DNA of 64,000 nucleotides from positions 2,976,001 through 3,040,000 of the forward strand of contig OZ244839.1 in the NCBI GenBank assembly GCA_965220825.1, given 5' to 3'. The notes beneath the pieces were generated by a model. The model was not told the DNA's origin, did no database searches, and saw only the letters and a list, made by a program, of their open reading frames with translations. A program made the position numbers and the translations under genes. The stretch comes from G965220825 sp965220825 (GTDB lineage: Bacteria > Pseudomonadota > Alphaproteobacteria > UBA828). Shown here in pieces: positions 1-8,814 of the stretch (position 1 is its first letter; the number at the start of each line of letters is the position of its first letter).

Positions 1-1
1 G

Positions 2-787
2 AGCGCACTCTTCCGGGAGGATGCCTTTGCCGGCCGCGCGGTGCTGATCACCGGTGCGACATCGGGGATCGGCGAGGGCGCGGCGAGGGCCTTTGCGGCC
101 CACGGTGCGAAGGTGGTGCTCAACGGACGCGACGCGGCGCGCGGCGAAGCGGTGCGCGACGCCATCGCCGCGGCCGGCGGCACCGCGGCGCTCAGCCTCG
201 GCGACGTGGCCGATCCCGGCTATTGCGACGCACTGGTGGCGGAGACGGCGGAGCGTTTCGGCAGGCTGGATGTGCTGTTCAACAATGCGGGCGTCCTCTG
301 CCACGGACGGGTCGACGAGACCTCGGACGAAGAATGGCGCCGGCTCATCGACATCAATGTGAGCGGCAGCTTCTACATGGCCCGCGCCGCGGTGCGCCGG
401 ATGAAGGCGCAAGGTGAGGGCGGGTCCATCGTCAACATGTCGTCCGAATGCGGGATCATCGCTTATGAGCGGCTGCCCGCCTACAGCACGACCAAGGCGG
501 CGGTCGCCATGCTGACCAAGACCATGGCGATCGACCATGCGCGAGACGGCATCCGGGTCAATGCGGTCTGTCCCGGCGATATCGACACGCCCATGACGGA
601 CATGGGCTGGCAGCATCTCGACCTGTCGTCGTCGGAGATACGCGAGAAGCTCAAGGAGCATATCCCCCTCGGCAAGGTCGGCGCGCCCCTCGATATCGCC
701 TATGCGGTGATGTATCTCGCGTCGGACGCCGCGGGGTTCGTGACTGGCGCACTGCTTTCGGTGGACGGCGGCACCGCCGCCCGCTGA
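2..787 (+). CDS. SDR family NAD(P)-dependent oxidoreductase (5' partial)
   Basis: This is a classical short-chain dehydrogenase/reductase. It shows the TGATSGIG nucleotide-binding motif, the NNAG motif, a catalytic Ser in the NMSSE stretch and the Tyr/Lys pair in YSTTK. The C-terminal VTGALLSVDGG is typical of the family. The frame is open to position 2 and encodes SALFREDAFAGRAVLITG, which matches the usual lead-in of this family, so the true start lies before the window. The GTG at 41 would begin inside the first beta strand and is unlikely. The substrate cannot be told from sequence. The gene converges on the next one with only about 20 bp between stops. Confidence 0.9.
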   Translation, partial: SALFREDAFAGRAVLITGATSGIGEGAARAFAAHGAKVVLNGRDAARGEAVRDAIAAAGGTAALSLGDVADPGYCDALVAETAERFGRLDVLFNNAGVLCHGRVDETSDEEWRRLIDINVSGSFYMARAAVRRMKAQGEGGSIVNMSSECGIIAYERLPAYSTTKAAVAMLTKTMAIDHARDGIRVNAVCPGDIDTPMTDMGWQHLDLSSSEIREKLKEHIPLGKVGAPLDIAYAVMYLASDAAGFVTGALLSVDGGTAAR

Positions 788-806
788 CGCACCGTCCGCG
801 CCCGGC

Positions 807-1763
807 TCAGCCGGCGCCGCGCTTCACGCGGAGCTTCTCCAGCATGTCGGCCGTCATGGCCGCGAGATCGTAGCGGGGTGCCCAGCCCCATTCCGTGCGG
901 GCGGCGGAATCGTCCATCGAATCGGGCCAGGAATCGGCAATCGCCTGGCGCAGCGGATCCACCGCGTAGTCGATGCGAAAATCCGGTATGTGGCGGCGTA
1001 TTTCGGCGGCGATCTCCTCCGGGGTGACGCTCATCGCCGTGACGTTGAAGGCATTGCGGTGCGAGAGCCGGCGGCCGTCCGCCTCCATGAGTTGGATGAT
1101 CGCCGCCACCGCGTCCGCCATGTACATCATGTCGAGGCGCGAATCGGGCCGCAGGAAGCAGGTGAAGCGCTTCTCCCGTACCGCGGCGTAGAATATCTCC
1201 ACCGCATAGTCGGTGGTTCCGCCGCCGGGCGGCGCCACATGGGAGATCAGGCCCGGCAGGCGCAGCCCGCGCGTGTCCATGCCGTAGCGCGCATGGTAGT
1301 AGTCTCCCAGCAGTTCGCCCGCGACCTTCGAAACGCCGTAGATGGTGTTGGGCCGCTGGATCGTGTCCTGCGGGGTTTGCTGCAGGGGCGTGGCCGGGCC
1401 GAACGCGCCGATGGAACTCGGGAAGAACACCGCGCAGTCGTGGAGGCGCGCCTCCGCCAGCAGGTTGGCATAGCCCCCCAGATTGAGCGCCCAGGCGTCT
1501 TCGGGCTTCTCCTCGCCGAGCACGGAGAGCATCGCCGCCATGTGGTAGACCGTGCCGATCTCGTGGCGCTCAAAGACGGCACGAATCGCCGCGGGCCGGG
1601 TGCAGTCGACGATTTCGAACGGCCCGCCGTCGACCACCGTCTCCACCGGCCTGCGGCGCCATCCGGAGGCGACCACGCGATCCGCGCCATAGCGCTCCCT
1701 GAGCGCCGGCACCAGTTCGGCGCCGATTTGCCCGAGCGCGCCGGTCACGAGAATTTTGCTCAT
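807..1763 (-). CDS. NAD-dependent epimerase, L-threonine 3-dehydrogenase type
   Basis: This 318-residue extended SDR has the Rossmann motif GALGQIG at residues 8-14, a PSSIGAFGP segment near 115-123 and the catalytic pair Tyr142/Lys146 in YGVSK. The opening residues and the RLPGLIS stretch closely resemble the UDP-galactose-epimerase-like L-threonine 3-dehydrogenases, which oxidise threonine to 2-amino-3-ketobutyrate using NAD. No 2-amino-3-ketobutyrate CoA ligase gene lies beside it, so the substrate rests on family resemblance only. The length fits the family. Confidence 0.82.
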   Translation of the reverse strand: MSKILVTGALGQIGAELVPALRERYGADRVVASGWRRRPVETVVDGGPFEIVDCTRPAAIRAVFERHEIGTVYHMAAMLSVLGEEKPEDAWALNLGGYANLLAEARLHDCAVFFPSSIGAFGPATPLQQTPQDTIQRPNTIYGVSKVAGELLGDYYHARYGMDTRGLRLPGLISHVAPPGGGTTDYAVEIFYAAVREKRFTCFLRPDSRLDMMYMADAVAAIIQLMEADGRRLSHRNAFNVTAMSVTPEEIAAEIRRHIPDFRIDYAVDPLRQAIADSWPDSMDDSAARTEWGWAPRYDLAAMTADMLEKLRVKRGAG

Positions 1764-2204
1764 CGCGGTCCACGCTAAGGTGCTGCGCCTCGGAAGGGAA
1801 CCCCCAGAGCCTCCGGCGCGGCGGCGATGCCGGAAACCGCTCCCTCAAGCCTCCGTGCGTCTCGCGCACACCGAAATATTGCAGGTGCGAACAGTATTAT
1901 TGGTATTTTCACAAAAAATGGCCGGGTCCGAAGACCCGGCCAGTCCAACAGGGAGGCTTCACGTCTGGGAGACGTAGGATCCGAAGATCCCCTTCAGGCC
2001 TTGCGCCCGAAGCCCGGATGCCGGCGCACAAGGTGCCGGCAAAACTCGCGCAGCATCCGGAAGAGCCTGGGCCGCTTCCGGTGGCACGCGTGCCGTGCTG
2101 CGATGCAATATTTAGGGCAGGTGACGCCGCGTTTCCAGGGGTATTATGGCAACTCTTCCATGCGTCAAATGCATGACGCCCTCGGATATGGGCCGGATAC
2201 GGCC
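1764..2204. other. 441-bp intergenic stretch, possible small RNA on the minus strand
   Basis: No convincing protein gene was found here. The minus strand carries a strong intrinsic terminator at 1911-1942. Just before it in the direction of transcription are two small perfect hairpins: one with arms ACGTCT/AGACGT around 1961-1975, the other with arms GGATC/GATCC around 1978-1991. A weak promoter-like pair (TTGACG at 2163-2168 and TAATAC at 2141-2146, 16-bp spacer, minus strand) lies upstream. Together they could define a transcript of roughly 220 nt. This is inference; the promoter match is poor. Confidence 0.35.
1911..1942 (-). terminator. Rho-independent terminator
   Basis: A perfect 10-bp GC-rich stem (1919-1928 with 1933-1942) has a CGAA/TTCG tetraloop. 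On the minus strand it is followed by six T residues (the A-run at 1913-1918). The orientation means it ends transcription coming from the right, where the nearest annotated gene (the EamA exporter) stops more than 260 bp away. Confidence 0.8.
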
Positions 2205-3077
2205 TCACGCGGCCTTTGCCGACGGCCTGCTCCCGGCTCGGAACAGGATGAGCGCAACCCCGAGAAGCGTGACCGCGCCCCCGCCGAGCGTGTGCCAGGT
2301 GAGCGATTCGCCCAGTGTGAGAACGCCGAAGAGCACGCCGAAGAGCGGGACCAGCAGCATGAAGCCTGCCACGGTGGCGATCCGGTTGCGCGCCAGAAGA
2401 TAGTACCAGGCGCCGTAGGCCAGCAGGGTGGAGCCCACCACCTGGTAGAGCAGCGAGCCGTGCAGCCGCCAGTCCGGCTGCAGAAGGCTTGCGATCTGCC
2501 CCTCTTCGAGCCCAAAGGAGAGGGGGAAGAGCATGAGGGCGGCGAAGACCGACATCCAGGCATTGAGTGCGAGCGGCGGTATGTCGGCGAGCCGCTTCGC
2601 CTGTACATTCGCGACGGCCCAGAGGATGCTGGAGCCCAGCATGAGCCCGATGCCGAGCGCATTGCTCGAATGCCGCGGCTCTCCCACCAGCAGCACGATG
2701 CCGCCGAAGGCGATCGCGATGCCGACGGCCGCCGCCCAGCCGGGCCTTTCGCGGAGGAAGAGCCAGGCCATCAGCACGCTGAGCGGCACCTGGGCCATCC
2801 AGATGATGGCGGCCGTGGAGGCCTCCACCCCCAGGTTGAGCGCGATATAGAACAGGCCGAAATGGCCCGCACCCATGGTGCAGGCGAACAGCGCCACCGC
2901 GCCGGCACGGCCGCTGGGCCAGCGGACGAACCAGAGCAGCATCACCGACATGAGCAGGAACCGCATGGCGAGAAAAAACAGGGGCGGCATGTGGTCCGCG
3001 CCATATTTGCTGGTCACGAAGCCGAAGCCCCAGAGAAGTGCCGTGCCCGTCGCGATGGGAATATGCGAGGGCTGCAT
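2205..3077 (-). CDS. EamA/DMT superfamily transporter
   Basis: This 290-residue polytopic membrane protein has about ten hydrophobic segments in two EamA repeats. The first repeat begins after PIATGTALLWGFGFVTSKYG and the second near LGIGLMLGSSILWAVANVQ. The drug/metabolite transporter family exports amino acids, purines or other small molecules across the inner membrane; the substrate is unknown here. The sequence runs through AGFMLLVPLFGVLFG, typical of the ninth and tenth helices. It is read alone, 33 bp after the next gene on the same strand. Confidence 0.88.
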   Translation of the reverse strand: MQPSHIPIATGTALLWGFGFVTSKYGADHMPPLFFLAMRFLLMSVMLLWFVRWPSGRAGAVALFACTMGAGHFGLFYIALNLGVEASTAAIIWMAQVPLSVLMAWLFLRERPGWAAAVGIAIAFGGIVLLVGEPRHSSNALGIGLMLGSSILWAVANVQAKRLADIPPLALNAWMSVFAALMLFPLSFGLEEGQIASLLQPDWRLHGSLLYQVVGSTLLAYGAWYYLLARNRIATVAGFMLLVPLFGVLFGVLTLGESLTWHTLGGGAVTLLGVALILFRAGSRPSAKAA

Positions 3078-3110
3078 CGGGGGTCGGAACGGGCGCGCGC
3101 CGGGGCGCGG

Positions 3111-3857
3111 TCAGCGCAGGCCGCGGAGCTTGGCGATTCGGTCGTAGGCCTCGTTGATGGCGGCCATGCGCTGGTTTGCCACGTCGATCATCTCTTCGGG
3201 CATGCCCTGGGCGATGAGCCGGTCCGGATGGTGCTCGCGGATCAGCGTTCGGTAGGTCTTCTTGATCGTCTCGTCGGTGGCATTCGCGTCGACACCGAGG
3301 ATTTCGTAGGGGTCGGTCGCCGCGCCGCCCATCTGGCCCGCGAGGATGCTGTCGAACTGCCGGCGGTCGAAGCCGAAAATCCGAGCGACCTGTGTGAGAT
3401 AGTCTCGTTCGGCGCTATGAAGCGTGCCGTCGGCCATGGCGATCTGGAAGAGCGCGACGAGGAGTTCCTCCCGGACGGTCATGTTGTTCGGGAAGATGTC
3501 GACGATCTGCTCCGCGTAGGGTTCGAAGCCGGCGGCCTCCTGGCGCGCCTCGTCCCAGATGCGCCCCACCTCGACGGCATGGCTCTCGGGCACGCGGAAG
3601 ATACGTTTGAAGACGGCGATTTCGTCGCGGGTGACCTGTCCGTCCGCCTTCGCCATCTTGGCCGCGAGCACGATGAGCGCGATGGAGAAGGCGGTCCGCT
3701 TGGCTTCGATGGCGGGCGCGTCTCCCGCGGCCATGCGCCGCCTGCCGCTTGCCATGCGGTCCACGAAATGGCCGGCGGCGACGCCAAGGATGGCGCCTAT
3801 GGGGCCGCCCAGCGCGAAGCCTGCGGCCCCTCCGATCAGCTTGCCCCAGATGCTCAA
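3111..3857 (-). CDS. TerB-domain and J-domain protein, DjlA-like co-chaperone
   Basis: An N-terminal glycine-rich membrane-anchor-like segment (about residues 5-32) is followed by a TerB helical domain (about 55-168). A C-terminal J domain (about 182-248) carries the HPD motif at 210-212, needed to stimulate DnaK ATPase. This is the layout of DjlA. The chosen start is a TTG at 3857 giving LSIWGKLIGG, because family members begin with this tract and no in-frame ATG fits; the Shine-Dalgarno match is poor. The gene diverges from the EF-G-like gene over about 245 bp with no recognisable motif. Confidence 0.85.
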   Translation of the reverse strand: MSIWGKLIGGAAGFALGGPIGAILGVAAGHFVDRMASGRRRMAAGDAPAIEAKRTAFSIALIVLAAKMAKADGQVTRDEIAVFKRIFRVPESHAVEVGRIWDEARQEAAGFEPYAEQIVDIFPNNMTVREELLVALFQIAMADGTLHSAERDYLTQVARIFGFDRRQFDSILAGQMGGAATDPYEILGVDANATDETIKKTYRTLIREHHPDRLIAQGMPEEMIDVANQRMAAINEAYDRIAKLRGLR

Positions 3858-4102
3858 TGGCTTGATCCCCGGCCTCCGCCAGCCGAAGCGGCACCATAAC
3901 CCTCCCCTCCCAGCCGTGCCAGCCTGGGGCCGAAAAGTGGCGGCGCCCTGCGCGTTCGCCGGCAACAGGCGCCGTAAGATCGAAGGTGCGCGCCGGCGGG
4001 CCGTGTGCCTTCGGTGCGGTGCGGGCGGCGGAAATCGCTGTTGCAATTCAGGGGTGGCGCTGGAAACATGCCGCGGTTTCGGAGCGGGCGAAGGGAGATG
4101 GA

Positions 4103-6130
4103 ATGACCGATGCGACCGGGGCGGTGAACGTCGCGCTCGTCGGCCCCTATACGAGCGGCAAGACCACATTGTTGGAGAGCATGCTGTTCGTGTCGGGTGC
4201 GATCGGCCGGAAGGGGAGGATCACCGAAGGCAACACGGTGGGCGACTGGTCCGACGAAGCGCGCGCGCGCCAGTCGAGCGTCGAAACGGGCGCCGCGACC
4301 TTCACCTACGGGGATTGCCGTTTCACGGTCCTCGATTGCCCGGGCTCCATCGAGTTCTTCGCCGAGGCTGCCAACGCGCTCATGGGCGTGGATCTGGCGG
4401 TGGTCGTATGCCCGGCCGACACGCAGCGGGTCTGGACCATGGGACGCCTGTTCAAGTTCCTGGCCCAGCACGGGATTCCCCACATGCTGTTCGTCAACCG
4501 GATGGACGAGACGACGCTGCGCGTGGCCGATCTGGTGGAGGCGATGGCACCGGTCGGCGAGACGCCTCTGATCGCCTGCCAAGTCGCCATCCGGGAGGGC
4601 GATTCCGTTACCGGCTATGTCGACCTGGTCTCCGGGCAGGCATATGAATATCGGGACCAGGAGCCGGCGGGGAAGGTCGATGCGCCCGACGCGGTCGTCG
4701 AACGCCGGGACAGCGCGCGGACCGAGCTGCTGGAAAATCTCGCCGATTTCGACGACGAGCTGCTCGAGAACCTCCTGGAGGACAAGATTCCCGAGCCTGA
4801 GGAGATTATGGACTACCTGCGCAGCGCCCTCGGGGACGCCGGCATCGTTCCGGTTCTGATGGGCTCGGCCGAGCGGGACTGGGGCGTTCGCCGCCTGATG
4901 GATACCCTTGTCGCCATAGCGCCGCGCCCGGAACGCCGCGCCGCGCGGCTCGGCCTGGAGGACGGCGCGACGCTCGGGCAGGTGCTCAAGACATACATCA
5001 CCCAGCATGGCGGTAAAATCTCCCTTGCGCGCATCTGGTCGGGCGAGATCGAGGACGGCGCCATCCTCAACGACGGCGAGCGAATCGGTGGGATGTACAG
5101 GATGCTGGGCCAGCAGCAGGCCAAGATCGATTCCGCCGGCGCGGGCGAGATCGTGGCCCTGGGCCGCCTCGAATCCATTGGGAGCGGCGATACGCTCTGG
5201 CTTTCCGGCAAGCCCCCGTCGGAGCCTTTGCCACGGGCGGAAGCGCCGGATACGGTCTTTGGCTACGCCGTGCGGGCGGCCAAGCGCCAGGACGAGGTGA
5301 AAGTCTCCGGCGCGATGGGCCGGCTTGTTCAGGAAGACCCCTCGCTCCGCTTCCAGCTCAACCAGGATACGCAGCAGGCGGTGCTTCACGGCCAGGGCGA
5401 GATGCACCTCAAGGTGGCGCTGGACCGCCTCGCCGGCAAGTACGGGCTCGAGCTGCAGACCGAAAAGCCCCGCGTGGCCTACAAGGAGGCGATCCGCAAG
5501 CCGGTCTCCCAGCATGCGCGCTACAAGAAGCAGACCGGCGGACACGGCCAGTTCGGCGATGTGCATATCGATGTGAAGCCGCTTCCGCGGGGCGAGGGCT
5601 TCGAGTTCCAGAACACGGTGGTGGGCGGCGCCGTGCCGCGGCAATACATCCCCGCCGTGGAGGCCGGCGTGCGCGAATATCTCGGCACGGGGCCCTTGGG
5701 CTTCCCGGTGGTGGATCTTTCCGTCACGCTCACCGACGGCAAGCACCATGCGGTGGACAGCTCCGAGCAGGCCTTCAAGACGGCCGGCCGCATGGCGATG
5801 TCGGAGGCGCTGCCCAAATGCAACCCGGTCCTGCTGGAGCCCATCGCCGAGGTCAAGATCACGGTTCCGAGCGAGTTCACCGCCAATGTCCAGCGTCTGG
5901 TCAGCGGGCGTCGCGGCCAGGTGCTGGGCTTTTCGGCGCGGGAGGACTGGTCCGGCTGGGACGAAATTTCCTGCCACATGCCCGAGGCGGAGATGCACGA
6001 CCTGATCGTGGAGCTCCGCTCGCTGACGCTCGGCGTCGGCACCTACGAATCGCGCTTCGACCGTCTTCAGGAGCTTACCGGGCGACTCGCCGATGACGTG
6101 CTCGCGGCCCACGCCGCGGACGATGACTGA
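4103..6130 (+). CDS. Elongation factor G-like translational GTPase
   Basis: This 675-residue protein has EF-G architecture: a GTPase domain, domain II, and domains III-V including a KQTGGHGQFGDVHI segment. The P-loop reads GPYTSGKTT (14-22), G3 reads DCPGS (78-82) and G4 reads NRMD (132-135). In canonical EF-G, G3 is DTPGH; here the catalytic His is replaced by Ser82. This marks it as the divergent EF-G-like paralogue rather than housekeeping FusA, and no rpsL, rpsG or tuf genes are near. The start is the ATG at 4103, preceded by AAGGGAG. The role is unknown; a specialised ribosome-bound function is inference. Confidence 0.85.
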   Translation: MTDATGAVNVALVGPYTSGKTTLLESMLFVSGAIGRKGRITEGNTVGDWSDEARARQSSVETGAATFTYGDCRFTVLDCPGSIEFFAEAANALMGVDLAVVVCPADTQRVWTMGRLFKFLAQHGIPHMLFVNRMDETTLRVADLVEAMAPVGETPLIACQVAIREGDSVTGYVDLVSGQAYEYRDQEPAGKVDAPDAVVERRDSARTELLENLADFDDELLENLLEDKIPEPEEIMDYLRSALGDAGIVPVLMGSAERDWGVRRLMDTLVAIAPRPERRAARLGLEDGATLGQVLKTYITQHGGKISLARIWSGEIEDGAILNDGERIGGMYRMLGQQQAKIDSAGAGEIVALGRLESIGSGDTLWLSGKPPSEPLPRAEAPDTVFGYAVRAAKRQDEVKVSGAMGRLVQEDPSLRFQLNQDTQQAVLHGQGEMHLKVALDRLAGKYGLELQTEKPRVAYKEAIRKPVSQHARYKKQTGGHGQFGDVHIDVKPLPRGEGFEFQNTVVGGAVPRQYIPAVEAGVREYLGTGPLGFPVVDLSVTLTDGKHHAVDSSEQAFKTAGRMAMSEALPKCNPVLLEPIAEVKITVPSEFTANVQRLVSGRRGQVLGFSAREDWSGWDEISCHMPEAEMHDLIVELRSLTLGVGTYESRFDRLQELTGRLADDVLAAHAADDD

Positions 6131-6170
6131 CGCCGTGCGCGCCCGAGTCGGAAGCAATATCGCGCCGATC

Positions 6171-6932
6171 ATGCGAACAAAGATGCACTGCGGGGCGTGG
6201 AAATGCCGGGTTCTCGCGCTCCCGCTGATCGCGGCCCTCGCCCTGCCCGCGGGCGCGGCCCGTGCCTGGGACGCGAACGATCCCTTGGAAGACGTCAACC
6301 GGGCGGTCTTCGAATTCAACCGGACCCTCGACCGGGTGGTGATGAGGCCGATTGCGGAACTCTATGTGCTCACTCTGCCGCATGAGGTGAGGCGGGGCGT
6401 CACCAACATGCTCGGCAATCTTGGCGAGCCGCTCAACGTCACCAACAACCTGTTGCAGGGAAAGACGGAGCGGGCCGGCGCCTCGCTGATGCGTTTCGCC
6501 GTCAACTCCACTGTGGGCATCGCAGGCGTTTTCGACGCGGCGGGCGCGCTGGACCTTGAACGGGCGCCGGAGGATTTCGGGGAGACGCTCGCCGTCTGGG
6601 GCATGGGCGAAGGGCCCTATCTCGTGCTCCCCGTGCTGGGGCCCTCCAATCCGCGGGATGCGACGGGCCTCGCCGTGGACTGGGTGACGGACCCGGTGCC
6701 ATACGCGATCCGGGGCGATTTCGGCGTGGTCCGCACGAGCGTTTCCGCCGTGGATGGGCGCGCCGCCTATCTCGACGAGATCGAGACTCTGGAAGAAACC
6801 TCGCTCGACTATTACGCCGTGATGCGGGAAAATTATCGGCAATATCGGAATAACCGTATCCGGGATGGCGCGCCCGCGCCGGTACCATCCTTCGACGACT
6901 TCGAGCAATACGACGAAGAGCCTGAAGAATGA
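6171..6932 (+). CDS. mlaA: MlaA/VacJ family outer-membrane lipid-asymmetry protein
   Basis: This protein is recognisable from NDPLEDVNRAVFEFNRTLD after the signal sequence and from the long VacJ domain with GPYLVLPVLGPSNPRD. MlaA sits in the outer membrane with porins and extracts misplaced phospholipids for return to the inner membrane. The signal peptide ends ALPAGAARA before WDAND. No lipobox cysteine follows, so unlike E. coli MlaA it is probably not lipidated. ATGs at 6123 and 6183 are alternative starts. The stop overlaps the mlaC start as ATGA, so the genes are co-translated. Confidence 0.9.
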   Translation: MRTKMHCGAWKCRVLALPLIAALALPAGAARAWDANDPLEDVNRAVFEFNRTLDRVVMRPIAELYVLTLPHEVRRGVTNMLGNLGEPLNVTNNLLQGKTERAGASLMRFAVNSTVGIAGVFDAAGALDLERAPEDFGETLAVWGMGEGPYLVLPVLGPSNPRDATGLAVDWVTDPVPYAIRGDFGVVRTSVSAVDGRAAYLDEIETLEETSLDYYAVMRENYRQYRNNRIRDGAPAPVPSFDDFEQYDEEPEE

Positions 6933-7609
6933 GCCGCCTCGCCGGCGGCCGGGGGCTTTCGGGGAGGGGGGAATTGGCCGACCGGTTTTCTTTGGCTTCG
7001 CTGCGTGGCGTTCGGGTGGTCGTCTTTGCGGCTGCCGTCTCGCTGCTCGCTACCGCCGCTGCCGCGGCCGACGATCCGGCGGTGCGTTTCGTCCAGGAGC
7101 TTGGCGACCGCACCATCGAGATCTTTCAAGGGAAGGCCGGCGACACCTTCCCGGAGCGCGAGGCGGCGTTCCGGGCGGTCGTCGTGGAGGGTTTCGACAT
7201 TCCGGGGGTTGCCCGGTTTGCGCTCGGCCGGCACTGGAAGGCGGCGAGCGAGGCGCAGCGCGAGGAGTATCTCGCGGTGTTCGTCGACTTCATCGTGCGG
7301 GTCTATGCCAGCCGGTTCGGCTCCTATGGCGGCGAGCAGTTCACCGTCGTCTCGTCAATCGAGGCGGACGGCGGCGACAGGATCGCGCGGGCGCGGATCC
7401 AGCGCCCCGGCGGCACGCCGATTGCGGTCGATTTCCGTGTGCGCGAGCGTGCCGAGGGTCCGAAGATCATCGATGTCAGCGTCGAAGGGATCAGCATGCT
7501 GCATACGCACCGGGTCGAGTTCGCGTCGGTGGTGAACCGCAAGGGTCTGGACGGCCTGCTGGCGGATCTGCGGGCCCGTGCCGAGGCGGCCGTGGACGAA
7601 GCGAAATGA
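6929..7609 (+). CDS. mlaC: MlaC family periplasmic phospholipid-binding protein
   Basis: This 226-residue protein has an N-terminal hydrophobic signal segment (about 28-46, ending ATAAAAA) and an MlaC/Ttg2D-type domain, seen in FQGKAGDTFPEREAAFRAVV, VARFALGRHW and VDFIVRVYASRFGSYGGE. MlaC shuttles phospholipids between MlaA and the inner-membrane MlaFEDB transporter. mlaFED are absent here, so the split locus depends on an mlaFED elsewhere. The gene overlaps mlaA by 4 bp upstream and the small lipoprotein gene by 4 bp downstream. Confidence 0.9.
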   Translation: MSRLAGGRGLSGRGELADRFSLASLRGVRVVVFAAAVSLLATAAAAADDPAVRFVQELGDRTIEIFQGKAGDTFPEREAAFRAVVVEGFDIPGVARFALGRHWKAASEAQREEYLAVFVDFIVRVYASRFGSYGGEQFTVVSSIEADGGDRIARARIQRPGGTPIAVDFRVRERAEGPKIIDVSVEGISMLHTHRVEFASVVNRKGLDGLLADLRARAEAAVDEAK

Positions 7610-7827
7610 CGGCCGTGCCGGGGGCGGGACGCACCGCCGCGCGGCAGCGGAGGCCGGGCAGGCGCGTGTGGCTTCTGCTCGCCGCGGGTGCGGCTCTCGG
7701 CCTTGCGGCCTGCGTTGGCGAGCCGCTCGATCCGGGCGAATGGGCGGAGTCCACCGGCGAAATCGCCGAAGGCGCCGGTATCCTCAGTGGAGAGACCGGC
7801 GAGTGGGAGGTCTATCAGGGCCATTAG
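7606..7827 (+). CDS. Small predicted lipoprotein, third gene of the mla operon
   Basis: This 73-residue product starts at an ATG that overlaps the mlaC stop (ATGA). It has a basic N-terminus (RQRRPGRR), a hydrophobic core (VWLLLAAGAALGL) and a lipobox LAAC. Cleavage would leave a 38-residue acidic tail beginning CVGEPLDPGEW. The tail has Asp after Cys only at position +6, so the lipoprotein would be expected in the outer membrane. No family is recognised. Since MlaA here lacks a lipobox, this could be a lipidated partner of the Mla machinery; that is inference from context only. Confidence 0.7.
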   Translation: MTAVPGAGRTAARQRRPGRRVWLLLAAGAALGLAACVGEPLDPGEWAESTGEIAEGAGILSGETGEWEVYQGH

Positions 7828-7857
7828 GGCGCCATGGGCCGCGCCCGAGGCGAGGCC

Positions 7858-8814
7858 TCAGCCGAGCGTCGCCTTCCCGAGCTCCAGGAACTTCTCGCGC
7901 CGGCTCTCGCGGAGTTCGGCACCGGCTTTGCCGCCGAGGCCCGCGAACGCCTCGGCGAGGGCATCGCCTGCCGCCTTGATCGCTTTCGGCGGATCCCGGT
8001 GGGCACCGCCCACGGGCTCCGGCACGATGCCGTCGATCACGCCGAGCTTCAACAGGTCGTCTGCCGTGAGCCGGAGCGCTTCGGCGGCTTCCTCCGCATG
8101 GTCGGCATTCCGCCACAAAATGGACGCGCAGCCCTCCGGCGAGATGACCGAATAGATCGCGTGCTCCATCATCAGCACCCGGTTGGCGGCGGCAAGCGCA
8201 ATGGCGCCGCCCGAGCCGCCCTCGCCGACCACCATGGCGACCAGCGGCACCTTCACGTCGAGGCAGGTTTCGAGGCAGCGTGCGATGGCCTCCGCCTGGC
8301 CCCGCTCCTCGGCGCCGATCCCGGGATAGGCGCCGGGGGTGTCCACCAGCGTGAGCACGGGGATGTCGAAACGTTCCGCAAGGCGCAGCAGGCGCACCGC
8401 CTTGCGGTAGCCCTCCGGGTTCGCCATGCCGAAATTATGGGCGACCCGGCTCTCCGTGTCCGAGCCCTTTTCGTGGCCCACGACCAGGACGCTGCGGCCC
8501 TGGAAGCGCCCGAGCCCACCAATGACCGCGCGGTCCTCGCCGAACGCACGATCGCCCGCCAGCGGCACGAAATCCTCGATCAGCGCGGCGATATAGTCCG
8601 AGCAGTGGGGGCGGTGCTGGTGGCGGGCGACGAGAGTCTTCTGCCAGGGCGTCAGCTTGCTGTAGGTCTGTTGGAGGAGCCGGTCGACCTTGCCCTGCAA
8701 GCGCGAAACTTCGTCGCCGATATTGACGCCGCTGTCGTCGCCCAGATGCCGAAGCTCCTGGATCTTGCCTTCGATCTCGGCGATCGGCTTTTCGAAATTG
8801 AGATACCCGTTCAT
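7858..8814 (-). CDS. accA: Acetyl-CoA carboxylase carboxyltransferase subunit alpha
   Basis: This 318-residue protein matches AccA throughout. Its N-terminus is LNFEKPIAEIEGKIQELRHL, the centre reads GGLGRFQGRSVLVVGHEKG, TLVDTPGAYPGIGAEERGQ is present, and the oxyanion region is VGEGGSGGAIALAAANRVLM. With AccD it transfers the carboxyl group from carboxybiotin to acetyl-CoA, the first step of fatty acid synthesis. The start at 8814 gives the standard N-terminus. In many alphaproteobacteria accA lies next to xerD; here the zinc/brnA segment separates them. Confidence 0.97.
   Translation of the reverse strand: MNGYLNFEKPIAEIEGKIQELRHLGDDSGVNIGDEVSRLQGKVDRLLQQTYSKLTPWQKTLVARHQHRPHCSDYIAALIEDFVPLAGDRAFGEDRAVIGGLGRFQGRSVLVVGHEKGSDTESRVAHNFGMANPEGYRKAVRLLRLAERFDIPVLTLVDTPGAYPGIGAEERGQAEAIARCLETCLDVKVPLVAMVVGEGGSGGAIALAAANRVLMMEHAIYSVISPEGCASILWRNADHAEEAAEALRLTADDLLKLGVIDGIVPEPVGGAHRDPPKAIKAAGDALAEAFAGLGGKAGAELRESRREKFLELGKATLG

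Noticed and set aside
1983..2130. Minus-strand frame ending LFRMLREFCRHLVRRHPGFG RKA, reminiscent of small DUF1127-like proteins
   Set aside because: No start codon fits upstream before a stop, and the DUF1127 core motif is missing; noted instead as part of the possible sRNA region.
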